Numbered from the stretch's first letter, positions 9,601-17,781 are shown. The stretch: 64,000 bases of DNA from Thiohalocapsa sp. (GCA_028277725.1 JANQFX010000106.1:1-64000); one strand, 5' to 3'. Program-made: numbers and translations. Notes: generated by a model from the letters alone, not told the origin.

Positions 9601-9809
9601 GCACCGGCGCCGGCGCCGAGACCCGCGTCGTCATCGGTACCGTCATCCTCGCCGGCGTGCTCTCGGCCACCGCATTCACGCTCTTCGTCGTGCCCGTGGC
9701 CTACGACCTGCTGGCCCGGCGCACCGGCTCGCCGGGGGATGTGGCGCGGCGGTTGGCGGAGGAGGAGGGCTTGGCGTCGTCTGCGGTAGCGGGCACCTCG
9801 CCACGCTAG
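6666..9809 (+). CDS. RND efflux pump, inner-membrane permease (AcrB/MexF-like HAE1 family)
   Basis: This protein of 1047 residues is full length for the hydrophobe/amphiphile RND family. The N-terminal start (MILSDVSVRRPVLATVLSLL), a first large periplasmic loop, the TM4 proton-relay motif GLVVDDAIVVLENIHR near residue 400 (paired Asp), the second half repeat and a final GLSAKNGILIVEFANQLRDQ with the conserved Lys-Asn are all present. It exports substrate using the proton gradient. Overlap with the adaptor gene gives a two-gene operon. It resembles multidrug pumps rather than heavy-metal CusA types, but specificity is not visible. Confidence 0.94.
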   Translation: MILSDVSVRRPVLATVLSLLLVAFGLVAFDRLPLREYPDIDPPVVSVDTVYPGAAANVVETRITQPIEDRIAGVEGIETIESVSEDGRSKINIEFDISRDIDGAANDIRDRVSGILDQLPVEAEPPDIQKVDSNEDVIMWLNLVSDRMTVPELTDYARRYLVDRFSVLDGVARVRIGGDQTYAMRVWLDRNALAARGLTVADIEAALRDENVELPAGSVESLKRQFSVRTERKFQTPEQFARLVVARGEGGYLVRLGDVARVELGTEEDRTVFRGNGVPMIGLGIIKQSTANTIAVADLAKAEMARINPTLPEGMAIKQSYDTSVFVKDAIKEVYKTLSIAIGLVVLVIFLFLGSVRAMLVPAVTVPVSLVATFTVLLALGFSVNILTLLALVLAIGLVVDDAIVVLENIHRRIEHYGETPLVAAYRGTRQVGFAVIATTVVLVAVFVPIAFLQGDVGRLFTEFALTMAAAVGFSTVVALSLSPMLASKILPPAQGDGVRRASLSAGVDWVFDRVRRGYGVLLRFFLRQKWLVMLLFAATVAWAFWLFEQIPQEYAPGEDRGAFFVLVNGPEGASFGYMEAYMDEIERRLLPYAESGEAMRVLMRTPRGFGAGEVYNTGIVIMVMAPFGERRSSFVVMDEIRAELSDLPGVRAFPVMRQGFGARIQKPLQFVIGGGTYEELAAWRDRLLAEIDTSNPGLVGIDWDYKETKPQLRVEIDYDRAADLGVTVSTIGRTLETMLGSRKVTTYIDAGEEYDLILEGERDAQRTPASLANIYVRSTRSGELIPLSNLVRVTEIADSNALNRYNRLRAITIEANLADGLALGDALAYLEGLVAENLPEQAIVDYKGQSQDFRSSGGGILFVFLLGVAVVYLVLAAQFESWVHPLVIMLTVPLAMAGALFGLWITDQTLNIYSEIGLIMLVGLSAKNGILIVEFANQLRDQGRAFRDALIEAADVRLRPIVMTGITTAAGSIPLLLSTGAGAETRVVIGTVILAGVLSATAFTLFVVPVAYDLLARRTGSPGDVARRLAEEEGLASSAVAGTSPR

Positions 9810-9827
9810 GCATCCCTCGGATGCCTA
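9807..9827. terminator. Hairpin immediately after the RND pump gene
   Basis: A 9-bp perfect stem (TAGGCATCC / GGATGCCTA) with a CTC loop begins at the stop codon of the pump gene. No T run follows. It is probably a transcript-end stabiliser or a weak terminator rather than a classical intrinsic terminator. Confidence 0.4.
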
Positions 9828-10141
9828 CGGAAGACGCCGCATCCCTCCTCCAGTGTGCATCTGCCGGCGCGCCGGTGTCACCGACCTGGTGGCGCGGGGC
9901 TTCCGTCTCTTCGATAATCCGGCCGGATCGCCGACGCGCAGGACAACGGATGCGATCCGCGGCCAGGGGATCGCCGCGCCCATCTTGGGCAAACAAGAGT
10001 CAATCAGGTTTGCGATCGCAGATCCTGACTATCGGCCGAAACAGGCTTGGGTTGGCCGACCAGGCTGCGCTGGTCAAGCCGAGGGGCGGGAGCGCCCGGA
10101 CATGGCAGGCTTCGACGGGGGCAGGGTTGGAGTCGCCAACG
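9828..10141. other. Intergenic stretch without recognisable gene
   Basis: Between the RND pump and bfd I see no protein-like frame, RNA gene or clear regulatory motif on either strand. Confidence 0.5.
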
Positions 10142-10369
10142 TCAGCCGGCGACGCAGGGCGGCAGCTCGCAGGGCTGGCCGGGCGCCAGGTCTGCGGACA
10201 CACAGGCCAGCGAGTCTTCTTCGAGGAGTTGTTCGGCGAAGTCGGAGCAGCGACCGCAACAGGTCGCGACCTTGAGCCTGGTCTGGAGGCATTCCAAGGA
10301 ACGGGCGCCTTCACGGCGGGCGGCTCGGATCTGTCCGTCCGTGACCTTGTTGCAGAGGCAAACGTACAT
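10142..10369 (-). CDS. bfd: Bacterioferritin-associated ferredoxin Bfd
   Basis: This 75-residue [2Fe-2S] protein has cysteine ligands in MYVCLCNKVTDGQI (C4 and C6) and in TCCGRCSDFAEQLLEE. That is the BFD-like fold, which donates electrons to bacterioferritin haem to release stored Fe(II). The tail carries extra cysteines (ACVSADLAPGQPCELPPC). It diverges from the two bacterioferritin genes across an intergenic region with a Fur-box-like palindrome, which fits iron control. The Shine-Dalgarno sequence is weak. Confidence 0.92.
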   Translation of the reverse strand: MYVCLCNKVTDGQIRAARREGARSLECLQTRLKVATCCGRCSDFAEQLLEEDSLACVSADLAPGQPCELPPCVAG

Positions 10370-10421
10370 GGCTGAAGACCCTGTTCGGATTGGCTACGAG
10401 CTGGAACATACATGCAATAAG

Positions 10422-10438
10422 AATGATTCGCAATCATT
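10422..10438. promoter_or_regulatory. Candidate Fur box between bfd and the bacterioferritin genes
   Basis: AATGATT-CGC-AATCATT is a perfect inverted repeat in an AT-rich island of GC-rich DNA. It matches the TGAT...ATCA layout of Fur sites. It lies 53 nt upstream of the bfd start on the minus strand, so it most likely controls bfd. The bacterioferritin operon starts about 260 nt away on the other side. Confidence 0.6.
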
Positions 10439-10698
10439 TCCATTTGTGCATGCCCAAGGCTCGCCGCAGCCGTGGCTGGCGATCGTTCCCCCGCGTTGGG
10501 GACGGCCGAGCCGCGATTTCCATGGGCTGTTGAGGTTCGGCGCTTGACCATGTGCGTTCAGGGCGCATGTTGTCTGTCAGATTGGTCGGTGGCCTGAGGG
10601 CCCCTCGGCAAACCGCCCCGCGCTCGGGCGCCGGCGCGACTCGCCTCGTCTTTCGATTTCCCCCTACTCCGTCACCCAGCACCTCAAGGAGGCGCGCT

Positions 10699-11175
10699 TT
10701 GCAAGGCGACAACCCTATTCTGCAAGCCCTGAATCTCTGTCTCAAGGATCAGCTCACGGCCATCAACCAGCTGTTCCTGCACGCGCGCATGTCCAAGAAC
10801 TGGGGCCTGCACGCGCTCGATGCCTACGAGTACAAGCGCTCCATCGCCGCCATGAAGATGGCCGACGAGCTGATCGAACGCATCCTGTTCCTGGAGGGGC
10901 TGCCGAACCTGCAGGACCTCGGCAAGCTGCTGATCGGCGAAGACGTGCCGGAGATGCTCGGCGGCGACCTGACCATGCTGACGTCGATGCGCGCCAACAT
11001 CCAGGACGCGGTCGAGCTCTGCGAGACCCACAAGGACTACGTGAGCCGGGACGAGCTGACGGAAATCCTGGAGGAGGTCGAGGAGCAGATCGACTGGATC
11101 GAGGCGCAGCAGTGGCTGATCGGCAACGCCGGTCTCGAGAACTACTTGCAAGCCATGATGGGAGACGACGCATGA
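10699..11175 (+). CDS. bfr: Bacterioferritin subunit, haem-binding type with degenerate ferroxidase site
   Basis: This is a 158-residue ferritin-like four-helix protein. I chose the TTG at 10699: AAGGAGG lies 6 nt upstream and the N-terminus then reads MQGDNPILQ, aligning with MKGD of E. coli Bfr. The haem ligand Met52 is kept ([20 protein letters not shown]). Aligned without gaps to E. coli Bfr, all six ferroxidase ligands differ: E18 is Q, E51 is A, H54 is M, E94 is L, E127 is V and H130 is Q. The subunit should bind haem but not oxidise Fe(II) itself. Its stop overlaps the next subunit gene (ATGA). Confidence 0.92.
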   Translation: MQGDNPILQALNLCLKDQLTAINQLFLHARMSKNWGLHALDAYEYKRSIAAMKMADELIERILFLEGLPNLQDLGKLLIGEDVPEMLGGDLTMLTSMRANIQDAVELCETHKDYVSRDELTEILEEVEEQIDWIEAQQWLIGNAGLENYLQAMMGDDA

Positions 11176-11666
11176 AGGGCAGCCAGAAGGTCCTCGACCA
11201 CCTGCAGAGCCTGCTCAACTGCGAGCTGGCCGCACGCCACCAGTACCTGGGTCACTCGCGCAAGTTCCGCGACTGGGGGCTGCACAAGTTGGCCGATCAC
11301 CTGGATCACGAGTTGCAGGAAGAGGCCGAGCACGCCGACACGCTCATCGAGCGCATGCTCTTCCTAGAGGCGGAGCCGGATTACAACCAGGTGGACAAGG
11401 TCAACATCGGCAACGACGTCGAGCAGATGTTGAGGCTCGACCTGGACGTGGAGTACGGTGTTGCCGCCGCGCTGAAGGAGGCCATGGCCACCTGCGAGGC
11501 GGAGCAGGACTACGAGACCCGCGACATCCTCCTGCAACTGCTCGACGACACCGAAATGGACCACGCCTGGTGGCTGGAGCAGCAGCTGCGGCGCATCCGG
11601 TTGGTCGGCATCCAGAACTACATCCAGTCGCAGATGGGTGAGGAGCCGCCGGCCAAGCCAGAGTGA
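11172..11666 (+). CDS. bfr: Bacterioferritin subunit, ferroxidase type lacking the haem methionine
   Basis: This 164-residue bacterioferritin begins [21 protein letters not shown]. Ferroxidase ligands are present: E18, E51 and H54 ([11 protein letters not shown]), E94 (LDLDVEYG), and an ExxH pair at E128/H131, shifted by one residue against E. coli. The haem-ligating Met52 is replaced by Ala. It therefore complements the preceding subunit, and the two probably form a hetero-oligomeric shell. It is translationally coupled to the first gene by ATGA. Paired genes of this kind are known in other proteobacteria. Confidence 0.93.
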   Translation: MKGSQKVLDHLQSLLNCELAARHQYLGHSRKFRDWGLHKLADHLDHELQEEAEHADTLIERMLFLEAEPDYNQVDKVNIGNDVEQMLRLDLDVEYGVAAALKEAMATCEAEQDYETRDILLQLLDDTEMDHAWWLEQQLRRIRLVGIQNYIQSQMGEEPPAKPE

Positions 11667-11839
11667 GTTGCGGCACCGAGCATGCCCGACGTCGCCTCTA
11701 GGCGGGGCTCCTTGGAGGCGGCCTTCACCCATAGGTGACGAGTTCCACTCAGTTCACGTCTTGGCGGTTTCCGCAACTGCCGCGGTCCTGCGAGTCCGCT
11801 AGAATCTCGACCTCGCACACGTAGTTCCTCAGGGCTGAA

Positions 11840-12850
11840 ATGAAGGTTCTAGTCACCGGTGGGGTCGGTTACATCGGCAGCCACACCTGCGTCGAGCTCC
11901 TTGGCGCCGGTCACGATGTCGTCGTCGTCGACAATCTCGAGAACAGCAAGCGGACCGCGCTGGTGCGCGTCGGCCACATCGCCGGGCGCGAGCCAGACTT
12001 CGTGCAGGCCGACCTGCGCGACGCGCAGGCGCTGACGGCCCTGTTCCGTAAGCATATGTTCGATGCGGTGATCCACTTCGCCGGGCTCAAGGCGGTGGGC
12101 GAGTCCACGCGCCTGCCGCTGGAATACTACGACAACAACATCGGCGGTACCCTGACCCTATGCCTGGCCATGGCGGAGGCGGGCGTCAAGCGGCTGGTGT
12201 TCAGCTCCTCGGCGACCGTCTATGGCGACCCGGCGTCGGTGCCCATCCGTGAAGACTTCCCGCTATCCGCCACCAACCCCTACGGCCGTTCGAAGCTCAT
12301 GATCGAGGACGTGCTGCGCGATCTGCACGCCTCCGACCCGGTCTGGGACATCGCCTTGCTGCGCTACTTCAATCCGGTGGGCGCGCACCCGAGCGGGCGC
12401 ATCGGCGAGGACCCGAACGGCATCCCCAACAACCTGATGCCCTTCATCGCGCAGGTGGCCGTGGGCAAGCTGCCGGAGCTCAAGGTCTTTGGCGACGACT
12501 ACGACACGCCGGACGGCACCGGCGTGCGCGACTACATCCACGTCGTCGATCTGGCGCAGGGCCACCTCGCTGCATTGAAGTGCTTGGCGGATGCACCGGG
12601 CCTGGTTGCCTACAACCTCGGCACCGGGCAGGGCTATAGCGTGCTGGAGATGGTGCGCGCCTTCGCCGAGGCCGCCGGGCGCGAGATTCCGTATCAGATC
12701 GTCGAACGCCGACCTGGCGATATCGCGGCCTGCTACGCGGACCCGTCGCTGGCGGCGGAGGAACTGGGCTGGCGCGCGCGCTTCGGGGTTTCGGAGATGG
12801 TGACCGATCATTGGCGCTGGCAGAAGGACAACCCGAACGGCTTCGCATGA
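11840..12850 (+). CDS. galE: UDP-glucose 4-epimerase GalE
   Basis: This 336-residue extended short-chain dehydrogenase interconverts UDP-glucose and UDP-galactose with bound NAD. The nucleotide-binding motif is TGGVGYIGSHT at the N-terminus, and the catalytic site has SSSATVYGDP and YGRSK (YxxxK). The substrate region is NLMPFIAQVAVGKLPEL, followed by DYIHVVDLAQGHLAAL. It is the full family length. The stop overlaps the ATG of the following glycosyltransferase, which places it in a surface-polysaccharide operon supplying sugar nucleotides. Confidence 0.95.
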   Translation: MKVLVTGGVGYIGSHTCVELLGAGHDVVVVDNLENSKRTALVRVGHIAGREPDFVQADLRDAQALTALFRKHMFDAVIHFAGLKAVGESTRLPLEYYDNNIGGTLTLCLAMAEAGVKRLVFSSSATVYGDPASVPIREDFPLSATNPYGRSKLMIEDVLRDLHASDPVWDIALLRYFNPVGAHPSGRIGEDPNGIPNNLMPFIAQVAVGKLPELKVFGDDYDTPDGTGVRDYIHVVDLAQGHLAALKCLADAPGLVAYNLGTGQGYSVLEMVRAFAEAAGREIPYQIVERRPGDIAACYADPSLAAEELGWRARFGVSEMVTDHWRWQKDNPNGFA

Positions 12851-14055
12851 ACGCGCCCGTCTCCACGGACTCCTGGCCCGGCAAAGAGCCGGTGCGTGTC
12901 TTGCAGGTGGTGCACGGCCTGCCGCGCGGAGGCCTGGAGAACGGTGTCGTCAACCTGCTCAACGGGCTGCCCGCCTCGGACTTCGACCAACGCGTTGCCT
13001 GCCTCGACAACCGCGGCGAGATGGCCGGGCGAGTTGCCTCCCGGGTGCCCATCGATGTGCTGGATCGGCGGCGTCACGACGTCGCGCTGCCGCTGCGGCT
13101 GGCCCGCGTCATCCGCGACATGCGCCCGCACGTGGTGCACTGCCGCAACTGGAACACCTGGGCGGATACGGTGCTCGCGCATCGGCTCGCCGGGCGGCAG
13201 GGGTCGCTGGTGTGGTCGTTCCACGGCTTTGCCGACGGACACTGGTTCCCGGCGCGACGGCGCATCGCCTCGCGGGTGCTGGCGCTGGCGACCGATCACC
13301 TGTTCGCGGTCTGTCGCGATGCGGCGCAGCGCTTCGCGACCCTGAGTCGCATTCCCATCGGTCGTTTCGAGGTGCTCTACAACGGCGTCGATTGCCGGCG
13401 CTTCGCGCCAAGCCGGGAACGCGAGCAGCTGCGCAAGCGCCTCGGCATGCGGCCCGGCGAGCTCGTGGTACTGACCGTCGCCGGGCTCGCGCCGGTCAAG
13501 GGCCATGCCCAGCTGTTGGAGGCTGCGGCCAAGGTGTTGTCGGTGAGCGAGCGTCGGGTTCGCTTCCTGTGGCTCGGCGAGGGCGCGGAGCGGGGGCGGC
13601 TGGAGGCGCGCGTCAATGCGCTCGGGTTCGGCGGCCGGGTGCAGATGCCCGGGGGTAGCGACCGCGTGCCGCAGTTCCTGGCGGCGGCGGATGTGTTCGT
13701 GCTGCCCAGCGAGCTGGAGGGTATGAGTAACGCCATCCTGGAGGCCATGGCCAGCGGGTTGCCCGTGATCGCCCACGCCGTGGGTGGCAACCCGGAACTC
13801 GTGGACCACGAGCATACCGGCCTGCTCTGCGAGTACGGCGATAGGGACGCCCTGGCCTGCGCCATTGCGCGGCTGATTCACCATGACGACGAGCGCATGG
13901 GCATGGGCGATGCCGCGCGGCGGCGGGCGGAGCAGATCTTCTCGCTGGAGGCGATGCTGGTGCGCTATGCGGACTTCTACCGGCACGTGGTGCCAGCGAC
14001 GGCGTACGCCAGCGCGACGGCCAGCAGGGGCGTCGGCCGGACTGTGGGGCGATGA
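12847..14055 (+). CDS. Glycosyltransferase family 4-like (GT-B fold)
   Basis: This 402-residue cytoplasmic or membrane-associated glycosyltransferase opens with VRVLQVVHGLPRGGLENGVV, a typical GT4 N-terminal loop. The C-terminal nucleotide-sugar domain has VLTVAGLAPVKGHAQLLEA, FVLPSELEGMSNAILEAMAS (EGMSNAILEAM is the EX7E-type motif) and GLPVIAHAVGGNPELV. The ATG at 12847 overlaps the galE stop and the gene ends overlapping the next transferase. Sugar donor and acceptor are unknown; context suggests exopolysaccharide or lipopolysaccharide synthesis. Confidence 0.9.
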   Translation: MNAPVSTDSWPGKEPVRVLQVVHGLPRGGLENGVVNLLNGLPASDFDQRVACLDNRGEMAGRVASRVPIDVLDRRRHDVALPLRLARVIRDMRPHVVHCRNWNTWADTVLAHRLAGRQGSLVWSFHGFADGHWFPARRRIASRVLALATDHLFAVCRDAAQRFATLSRIPIGRFEVLYNGVDCRRFAPSREREQLRKRLGMRPGELVVLTVAGLAPVKGHAQLLEAAAKVLSVSERRVRFLWLGEGAERGRLEARVNALGFGGRVQMPGGSDRVPQFLAAADVFVLPSELEGMSNAILEAMASGLPVIAHAVGGNPELVDHEHTGLLCEYGDRDALACAIARLIHHDDERMGMGDAARRRAEQIFSLEAMLVRYADFYRHVVPATAYASATASRGVGRTVGR

Positions 14056-15140
14056 CCGGCGACACCCGCCGCCCGCGGGTGCTGATGCTCGGGCCCCTGC
14101 CACCGCCGGTGGGTGGCATGGCGACGGTGGTGAGCAACCTTCACCGGGCCCTGGCGCCTAGACTCGAGCTGCGCGTTCTCAATAACGTCAAGACCACCGC
14201 CCGCGACCGCAGCCTGCTGCAGGGTATCGGTGCGCAGCTGAGACTCTTGGCCCGCCTGGGATGGCAGTGTCTGGCCTGGCGCCCCGCGGTGGTACACATC
14301 CACACCTGCTCCTGGTTCACCTTCTGGCGCAACGGCGTCGACGTCCTGCTGGCGCGGCTGCTGCTGCGTCGGGTCGTCCTGCACATCCATGGCGCCCAAT
14401 TCCATCACTTCCTCGGCGGACTCACCGGTACGTCCGCCTGGTTCGCGCGTCGGCTGCTGCGTGCGGCGCAGCGTGTCATCGTGCTCGGAGAGGGCTGGCG
14501 CGATGTGCTCTCGGGCTGGGTCGACCCGGTGCGCATCGCCGTGGTGCCGAATGGCGTGCCGTCGGGTGGGCAGGTCGAGCCGTCGCCGACGGGGCCGTTT
14601 CGGATTATTTGCCTCGCGAACTACGAGGTGCGCAAGGGCCAGGAGGACCTGTTGCGCGTGGTCGCGCGGCTCGATGCCGCCCGACCTGTGCGCCTGGAGC
14701 TGCTGGGGTTCGAGGCCGAGCCCGGCCGACGGCAGGCGCTGCTGGACCTGGCCGCCGAGCTGGGCCTGGCGCATGTGGACATCCCGGGGCCCGTGACGGG
14801 TAAGGACAAGGAGGCTCGGCTCGCCGCGGCGCACTGCTTCTGCCTGCCGTCCTATGACGAGGGCCTGCCCATGTCGATGCTGGAGGCCATGGCCATCGGG
14901 CTGCCGGTGGTGGCGACGCGCGTCGGCGCGATTCCGGAGGCGGTCGACGAGGTACGCGAGGGGCTGCTCTTCGAGCCCGGTGATGTCGACGCGCTGGCCA
15001 CTCACCTTCAGCGGCTCATCGATGACCCCGCCGCGGCCCGGGCCATCGGCGCGGCCGGCCGGGCGCGGCTGATGCGGGATTTCAGCCTGGAGCGCTCGGC
15101 GGAGCTCGTGTTCGAGGTCTACCGCGCGCTCGACCACTGA
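14052..15140 (+). CDS. Glycosyltransferase family 4-like (second of pair)
   Basis: This 362-residue GT-B glycosyltransferase begins with RVLMLGPLPPPVGGMATVVS, a glycine-rich opening common in GT4 enzymes. Its C-terminal half has CLANYEVRKGQEDLLRVVAR, CLPSYDEGLPMSMLEAMAI (EGLPMSMLEAM) and GLPVVATRVGAIPEAVDEV. It starts at an ATGA overlap with the preceding transferase, so galE and both transferases form one coupled unit. The sugar specificity cannot be inferred. A short GC-rich inverted repeat follows between this gene and moaE. Confidence 0.9.
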   Translation: MTGDTRRPRVLMLGPLPPPVGGMATVVSNLHRALAPRLELRVLNNVKTTARDRSLLQGIGAQLRLLARLGWQCLAWRPAVVHIHTCSWFTFWRNGVDVLLARLLLRRVVLHIHGAQFHHFLGGLTGTSAWFARRLLRAAQRVIVLGEGWRDVLSGWVDPVRIAVVPNGVPSGGQVEPSPTGPFRIICLANYEVRKGQEDLLRVVARLDAARPVRLELLGFEAEPGRRQALLDLAAELGLAHVDIPGPVTGKDKEARLAAAHCFCLPSYDEGLPMSMLEAMAIGLPVVATRVGAIPEAVDEVREGLLFEPGDVDALATHLQRLIDDPAAARAIGAAGRARLMRDFSLERSAELVFEVYRALDH

Positions 15141-15201
15141 GGCAAAGCGCAAGACAGATCGGCGCTGGCGATAGCCGTCACTGGATTGGGCAACTCACTC
15201 G

Positions 15202-15660
15202 CTAACGCCAGCGCGCCGCCGCGGCATCGTCGCTCTCGCGTGCGTCGACCCAGCGCTCGCCGCCATCGGTCTGCTCCTTTTTCCAGAACGGGGCACGGGT
15301 CTTGAGGTAGTCCATCAGAAACTCGCAGCCGCGGAACGCCTCACCGCGGTGGGCGGCGGTGACTGCCACCAGCACGATGGGGTCTTCTGGCCGCACCCGG
15401 CCGACCCGATGCACGATGCGCACGGCGTCGAGCTCGAAACGCCGCGCCGCCTCGCGCGCCATGTCCGCCAGTGCGGATTCCGTCATCCCTGGGTAGTGTT
15501 CCAGGGTCATCGACTGCACCGAGGCGCCGTCGTTGCGGTCGCGCATCAGGCCGACGAAGCTCGCCAGCGCGCCGGTCTCGGGGCGTCCGCGATGCAAATC
15601 CGCCTGCAGTGACCAGGGGTCGAAAGGCTGGTCCAGGACGCGGATGTCGATCTTGCACAT
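15202..15660 (-). CDS. moaE: Molybdopterin synthase catalytic subunit MoaE
   Basis: This 152-residue protein converts precursor Z (cyclic pyranopterin) to molybdopterin with sulfur carried by MoaD. Family landmarks are FVGLMRDRNDG near the N-terminus, LEHYPGMTESAL, HRVGRV, AVTAAHRGEAFRGCEFLMD and the active-site lysine region YLKTRAPFWKKEQ. It is the usual family length. No moaD or other cofactor genes are adjacent, so it stands alone here, convergent with the glycosyltransferase operon. Confidence 0.94.
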   Translation of the reverse strand: MCKIDIRVLDQPFDPWSLQADLHRGRPETGALASFVGLMRDRNDGASVQSMTLEHYPGMTESALADMAREAARRFELDAVRIVHRVGRVRPEDPIVLVAVTAAHRGEAFRGCEFLMDYLKTRAPFWKKEQTDGGERWVDARESDDAAAARWR

Positions 15661-15856
15661 GGCCTACTCCGCGGGTCGATGGGGGGCCAGATGTCCGGGG
15701 TCGATGTCGGGATGATGGACGGAGTTGAGGCCGGGCCGAAGGAATGCCCTGGCCTTGCCGGCGGCCTCAGGCGTCGCCATGCTTCCGTTCATCCGCCGTT
15801 GCGCGACTCGAGCCCGCGACTCCGCTGTGGCCTCCGTCCCCGACATGGTACCGCCG

Positions 15857-16108
15857 ATGACACCGCAGCGACATCCGCTCACGGGCTGGCACCGCCGACT
15901 GTTGGACTGGCTCTGCGCAGGGCGAGAAGACTATCGCGCGTTCCAGCGGCGCAAGGCGACACGCGTCCACCGGGCGAATCAGACGATCTGTCTGGTCGTC
16001 TGGCTGGTCGCGGCGCTGCTGTTGCTGTTTTGCGGTGGACCGGGTTGCCTGTTGACGCTCGGACTGGTCGCGACGTTGATCTGTTTCGGCGTGCTGGACC
16101 CGGACTGA
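15857..16108 (+). CDS. Small hypothetical membrane protein
   Basis: This is a predicted 83-residue protein starting MTPQRHPLTGWHRRLLDWLC. A basic region (residues about 24-38, FQRRKATRVHRANQ) is followed by two closely spaced hydrophobic segments (ICLVVWLVAALLLLFC and CLLTLGLVATLICFGVL), consistent with a helical hairpin in the inner membrane. The frame is open further upstream, but this ATG best fits the protein-like part. No function is recognised. It lies just before an amino-acid permease gene in the same direction. Confidence 0.5.
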   Translation: MTPQRHPLTGWHRRLLDWLCAGREDYRAFQRRKATRVHRANQTICLVVWLVAALLLLFCGGPGCLLTLGLVATLICFGVLDPD

Positions 16109-16141
16109 AGACCGTACCGCCATGACGCCGAGACGCCATCC

Positions 16142-17425
16142 TTGAGCGCCGTGCGTCCAACCCTCGGCCTGCGCGCCGCGTCACTGCTCGTGGTCGCGAA
16201 CATGATCGGAACCGGCGTCTTCACCACCCTGGGGCTGCAGGCCGTCGGCGTCCAGGACGGCGCGGCGCTGCTGCTGCTTTGGCTCCTCGGCGGCGGTATC
16301 GCCGCCTGCGGCGCCCTGGTGTATGCCGAGCTGGCGGCGGCGCTGCCGCGCTCCGGTGGCGAGTATGTCTACGTCTCGCGCATCTTCGGTCCGGCGCTGG
16401 GCACGATCGCGGGTTGGGTGTCCGCCACCGTCGGCTTTGCTGCGCCGGTGGCCCTGGCGGCCATGGCCTTCGGTGACTATGCGGCCACCGTGGTGCCGGT
16501 TGCGCCGACACCGCTTGCCGTCGGCGCCGTGGTGGGCATCTCGGCGCTGCACGCCTTTGATGTGGCCCTTGGGGCGCGCTTCCAGGTGCTGATGACGCTC
16601 ATCAAGGTCGGCGTCATCCTGCTGCTATGCGCGGTGGGATGGGGCGCGCCGGTTGCGACGGGTTCGCTCTCGCCGCTGCCCGACGGCGGGACCCTCGGTG
16701 CGGTGGCCTCGCCGGCCTTTGCGCTGTCGCTGGTGTATGTGTCCTACGCCTACTCGGGCTGGAACGCCGCAACCTATGTGGCGGCCGAGGTCCGCTCGCC
16801 GCAGCGGCTGGTGCCGGTCGCGTTGTTGCTCGGCACAGGGCTGGTGACCGTTCTGTATCTCCTGCTCAACCTGGTCTTTCTGCGCGCTGTGCCGCTCTCG
16901 GAGCTCGCCGGCACGGTCGAGGTGGGCGCGTTGGCCGCCCGGCACTTGTTCGGCGAGTCCGGCGGGCGCCTGATGAGCGGTATGCTGTCGGTGCTATTGC
17001 TATCCACCATCAGTGCCATGTTGCTGGCGGGGCCACGGGTGGTGGAGGCCATGGCAGAGGACAGTCGGGGGCTGGGCCTTTTCGGTGCGCGCAATCGGCG
17101 CGGCGCACCAACACGGGCGGTGCTCTTCTCCCTGGCGCTTGCGCTGTTGCTGATCCTGACTGGGACCTTCGAGGCGGTGCTCGCCTTCGCCGGATTCACG
17201 CTGATGCTGTTCTCGCTGTTGACGGTGGTCGGCGCCATCCAACTGCGCCGCACGGAGCCAGACCTGCCGAGGCCCTTCCGAATGCCCTGGTATCCGTTGC
17301 CGGCGCTGCTGTATACGGTCGCCACAAGTGCGACGCTGCTGGTGGTCACCTGGTCGAGCCCCTGGCCGGTCTTGGCCGGGCTGCTCGTGCTGGCAGGCTG
17401 GTACACCTGGTTGCGCCGGCGCTAG
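16142..17425 (+). CDS. APC-family amino acid permease
   Basis: This 427-residue integral membrane protein with about 12 hydrophobic segments belongs to the amino acid-polyamine-organocation superfamily. The TM1 signature is VVANMIGTGVFTTLGLQAVG. Other family features are YAELAAALPRSGGEYVYVSR after TM2 and YVSYAYSGWNAATYVAAEVR in the middle. It is a secondary transporter for an amino acid or polyamine; the substrate is not predictable. The start used is TTG at 16142; a GTG at 16151 is an alternative. Its neighbours give no pathway clue. Confidence 0.88.
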   Translation: MSAVRPTLGLRAASLLVVANMIGTGVFTTLGLQAVGVQDGAALLLLWLLGGGIAACGALVYAELAAALPRSGGEYVYVSRIFGPALGTIAGWVSATVGFAAPVALAAMAFGDYAATVVPVAPTPLAVGAVVGISALHAFDVALGARFQVLMTLIKVGVILLLCAVGWGAPVATGSLSPLPDGGTLGAVASPAFALSLVYVSYAYSGWNAATYVAAEVRSPQRLVPVALLLGTGLVTVLYLLLNLVFLRAVPLSELAGTVEVGALAARHLFGESGGRLMSGMLSVLLLSTISAMLLAGPRVVEAMAEDSRGLGLFGARNRRGAPTRAVLFSLALALLLILTGTFEAVLAFAGFTLMLFSLLTVVGAIQLRRTEPDLPRPFRMPWYPLPALLYTVATSATLLVVTWSSPWPVLAGLLVLAGWYTWLRRR

Positions 17426-17678
17426 ATCGTGCGTCGGGTCCCCTGCGGCGTCGGCCGCCAGGCCAGTCGGTGACCCGAGGCCCCCGCTTTGCCTGGATGT
17501 GAACCCTCGTCGGGCGGCTGGTCTAACCCCACTGCGGCGGTGCAGCCGAGTCGGTGAGCACGCAGACGTTTGACCTTGCGCCCATGTGGTGCATAGTTAG
17601 GCGACAACAGCACCAGGACATGGCCGCCGCGGCGGCGACACCGCCCGGCGCCGGGAAGGGCCGCTAGACCGACTCTTG
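17426..17678. other. Intergenic region upstream of the prkA promoter
   Basis: No convincing coding frame or RNA gene is seen on either strand. The segment ends at the sigma-54 promoter that precedes prkA and may contain activator sites that I cannot identify by eye. Confidence 0.45.
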
Positions 17679-17695
17679 TTGGCGCGGAGCTTGCA
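17679..17695 (+). promoter_or_regulatory. Sigma-54 promoter for prkA-yeaH-spoVR
   Basis: TTGGCGCG-GAGC-TTGCA matches the -24/-12 consensus TGGCACG-N4-TTGCA, with the invariant GG (17681-17682) and GC (17693-17694) separated by exactly 10 nt. A perfect 12-bp palindrome, CAGAACGTTCTG, starts at 17694 over the expected transcription start. The start codon of prkA lies about 76 nt downstream of the predicted start. In E. coli the homologous yeaGH genes are also RpoN-dependent, which supports the call. Confidence 0.72.
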
Positions 17696-17781
17696 GAACG
17701 TTCTGGGTGTTGCAATGTATGACCATACAACTAGGACGATGACCGCGCGTCCAGACGACCTGACCAACTGAGGTGTGCTGA

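Noticed and set aside
15161-15216. Inverted repeat GGCGCTGGCG/CGCCAGCGC as a bidirectional terminator between the glycosyltransferase and moaE
   Set aside because: The loop is long, no T run flanks it, and one arm is the 3' coding end of moaE.
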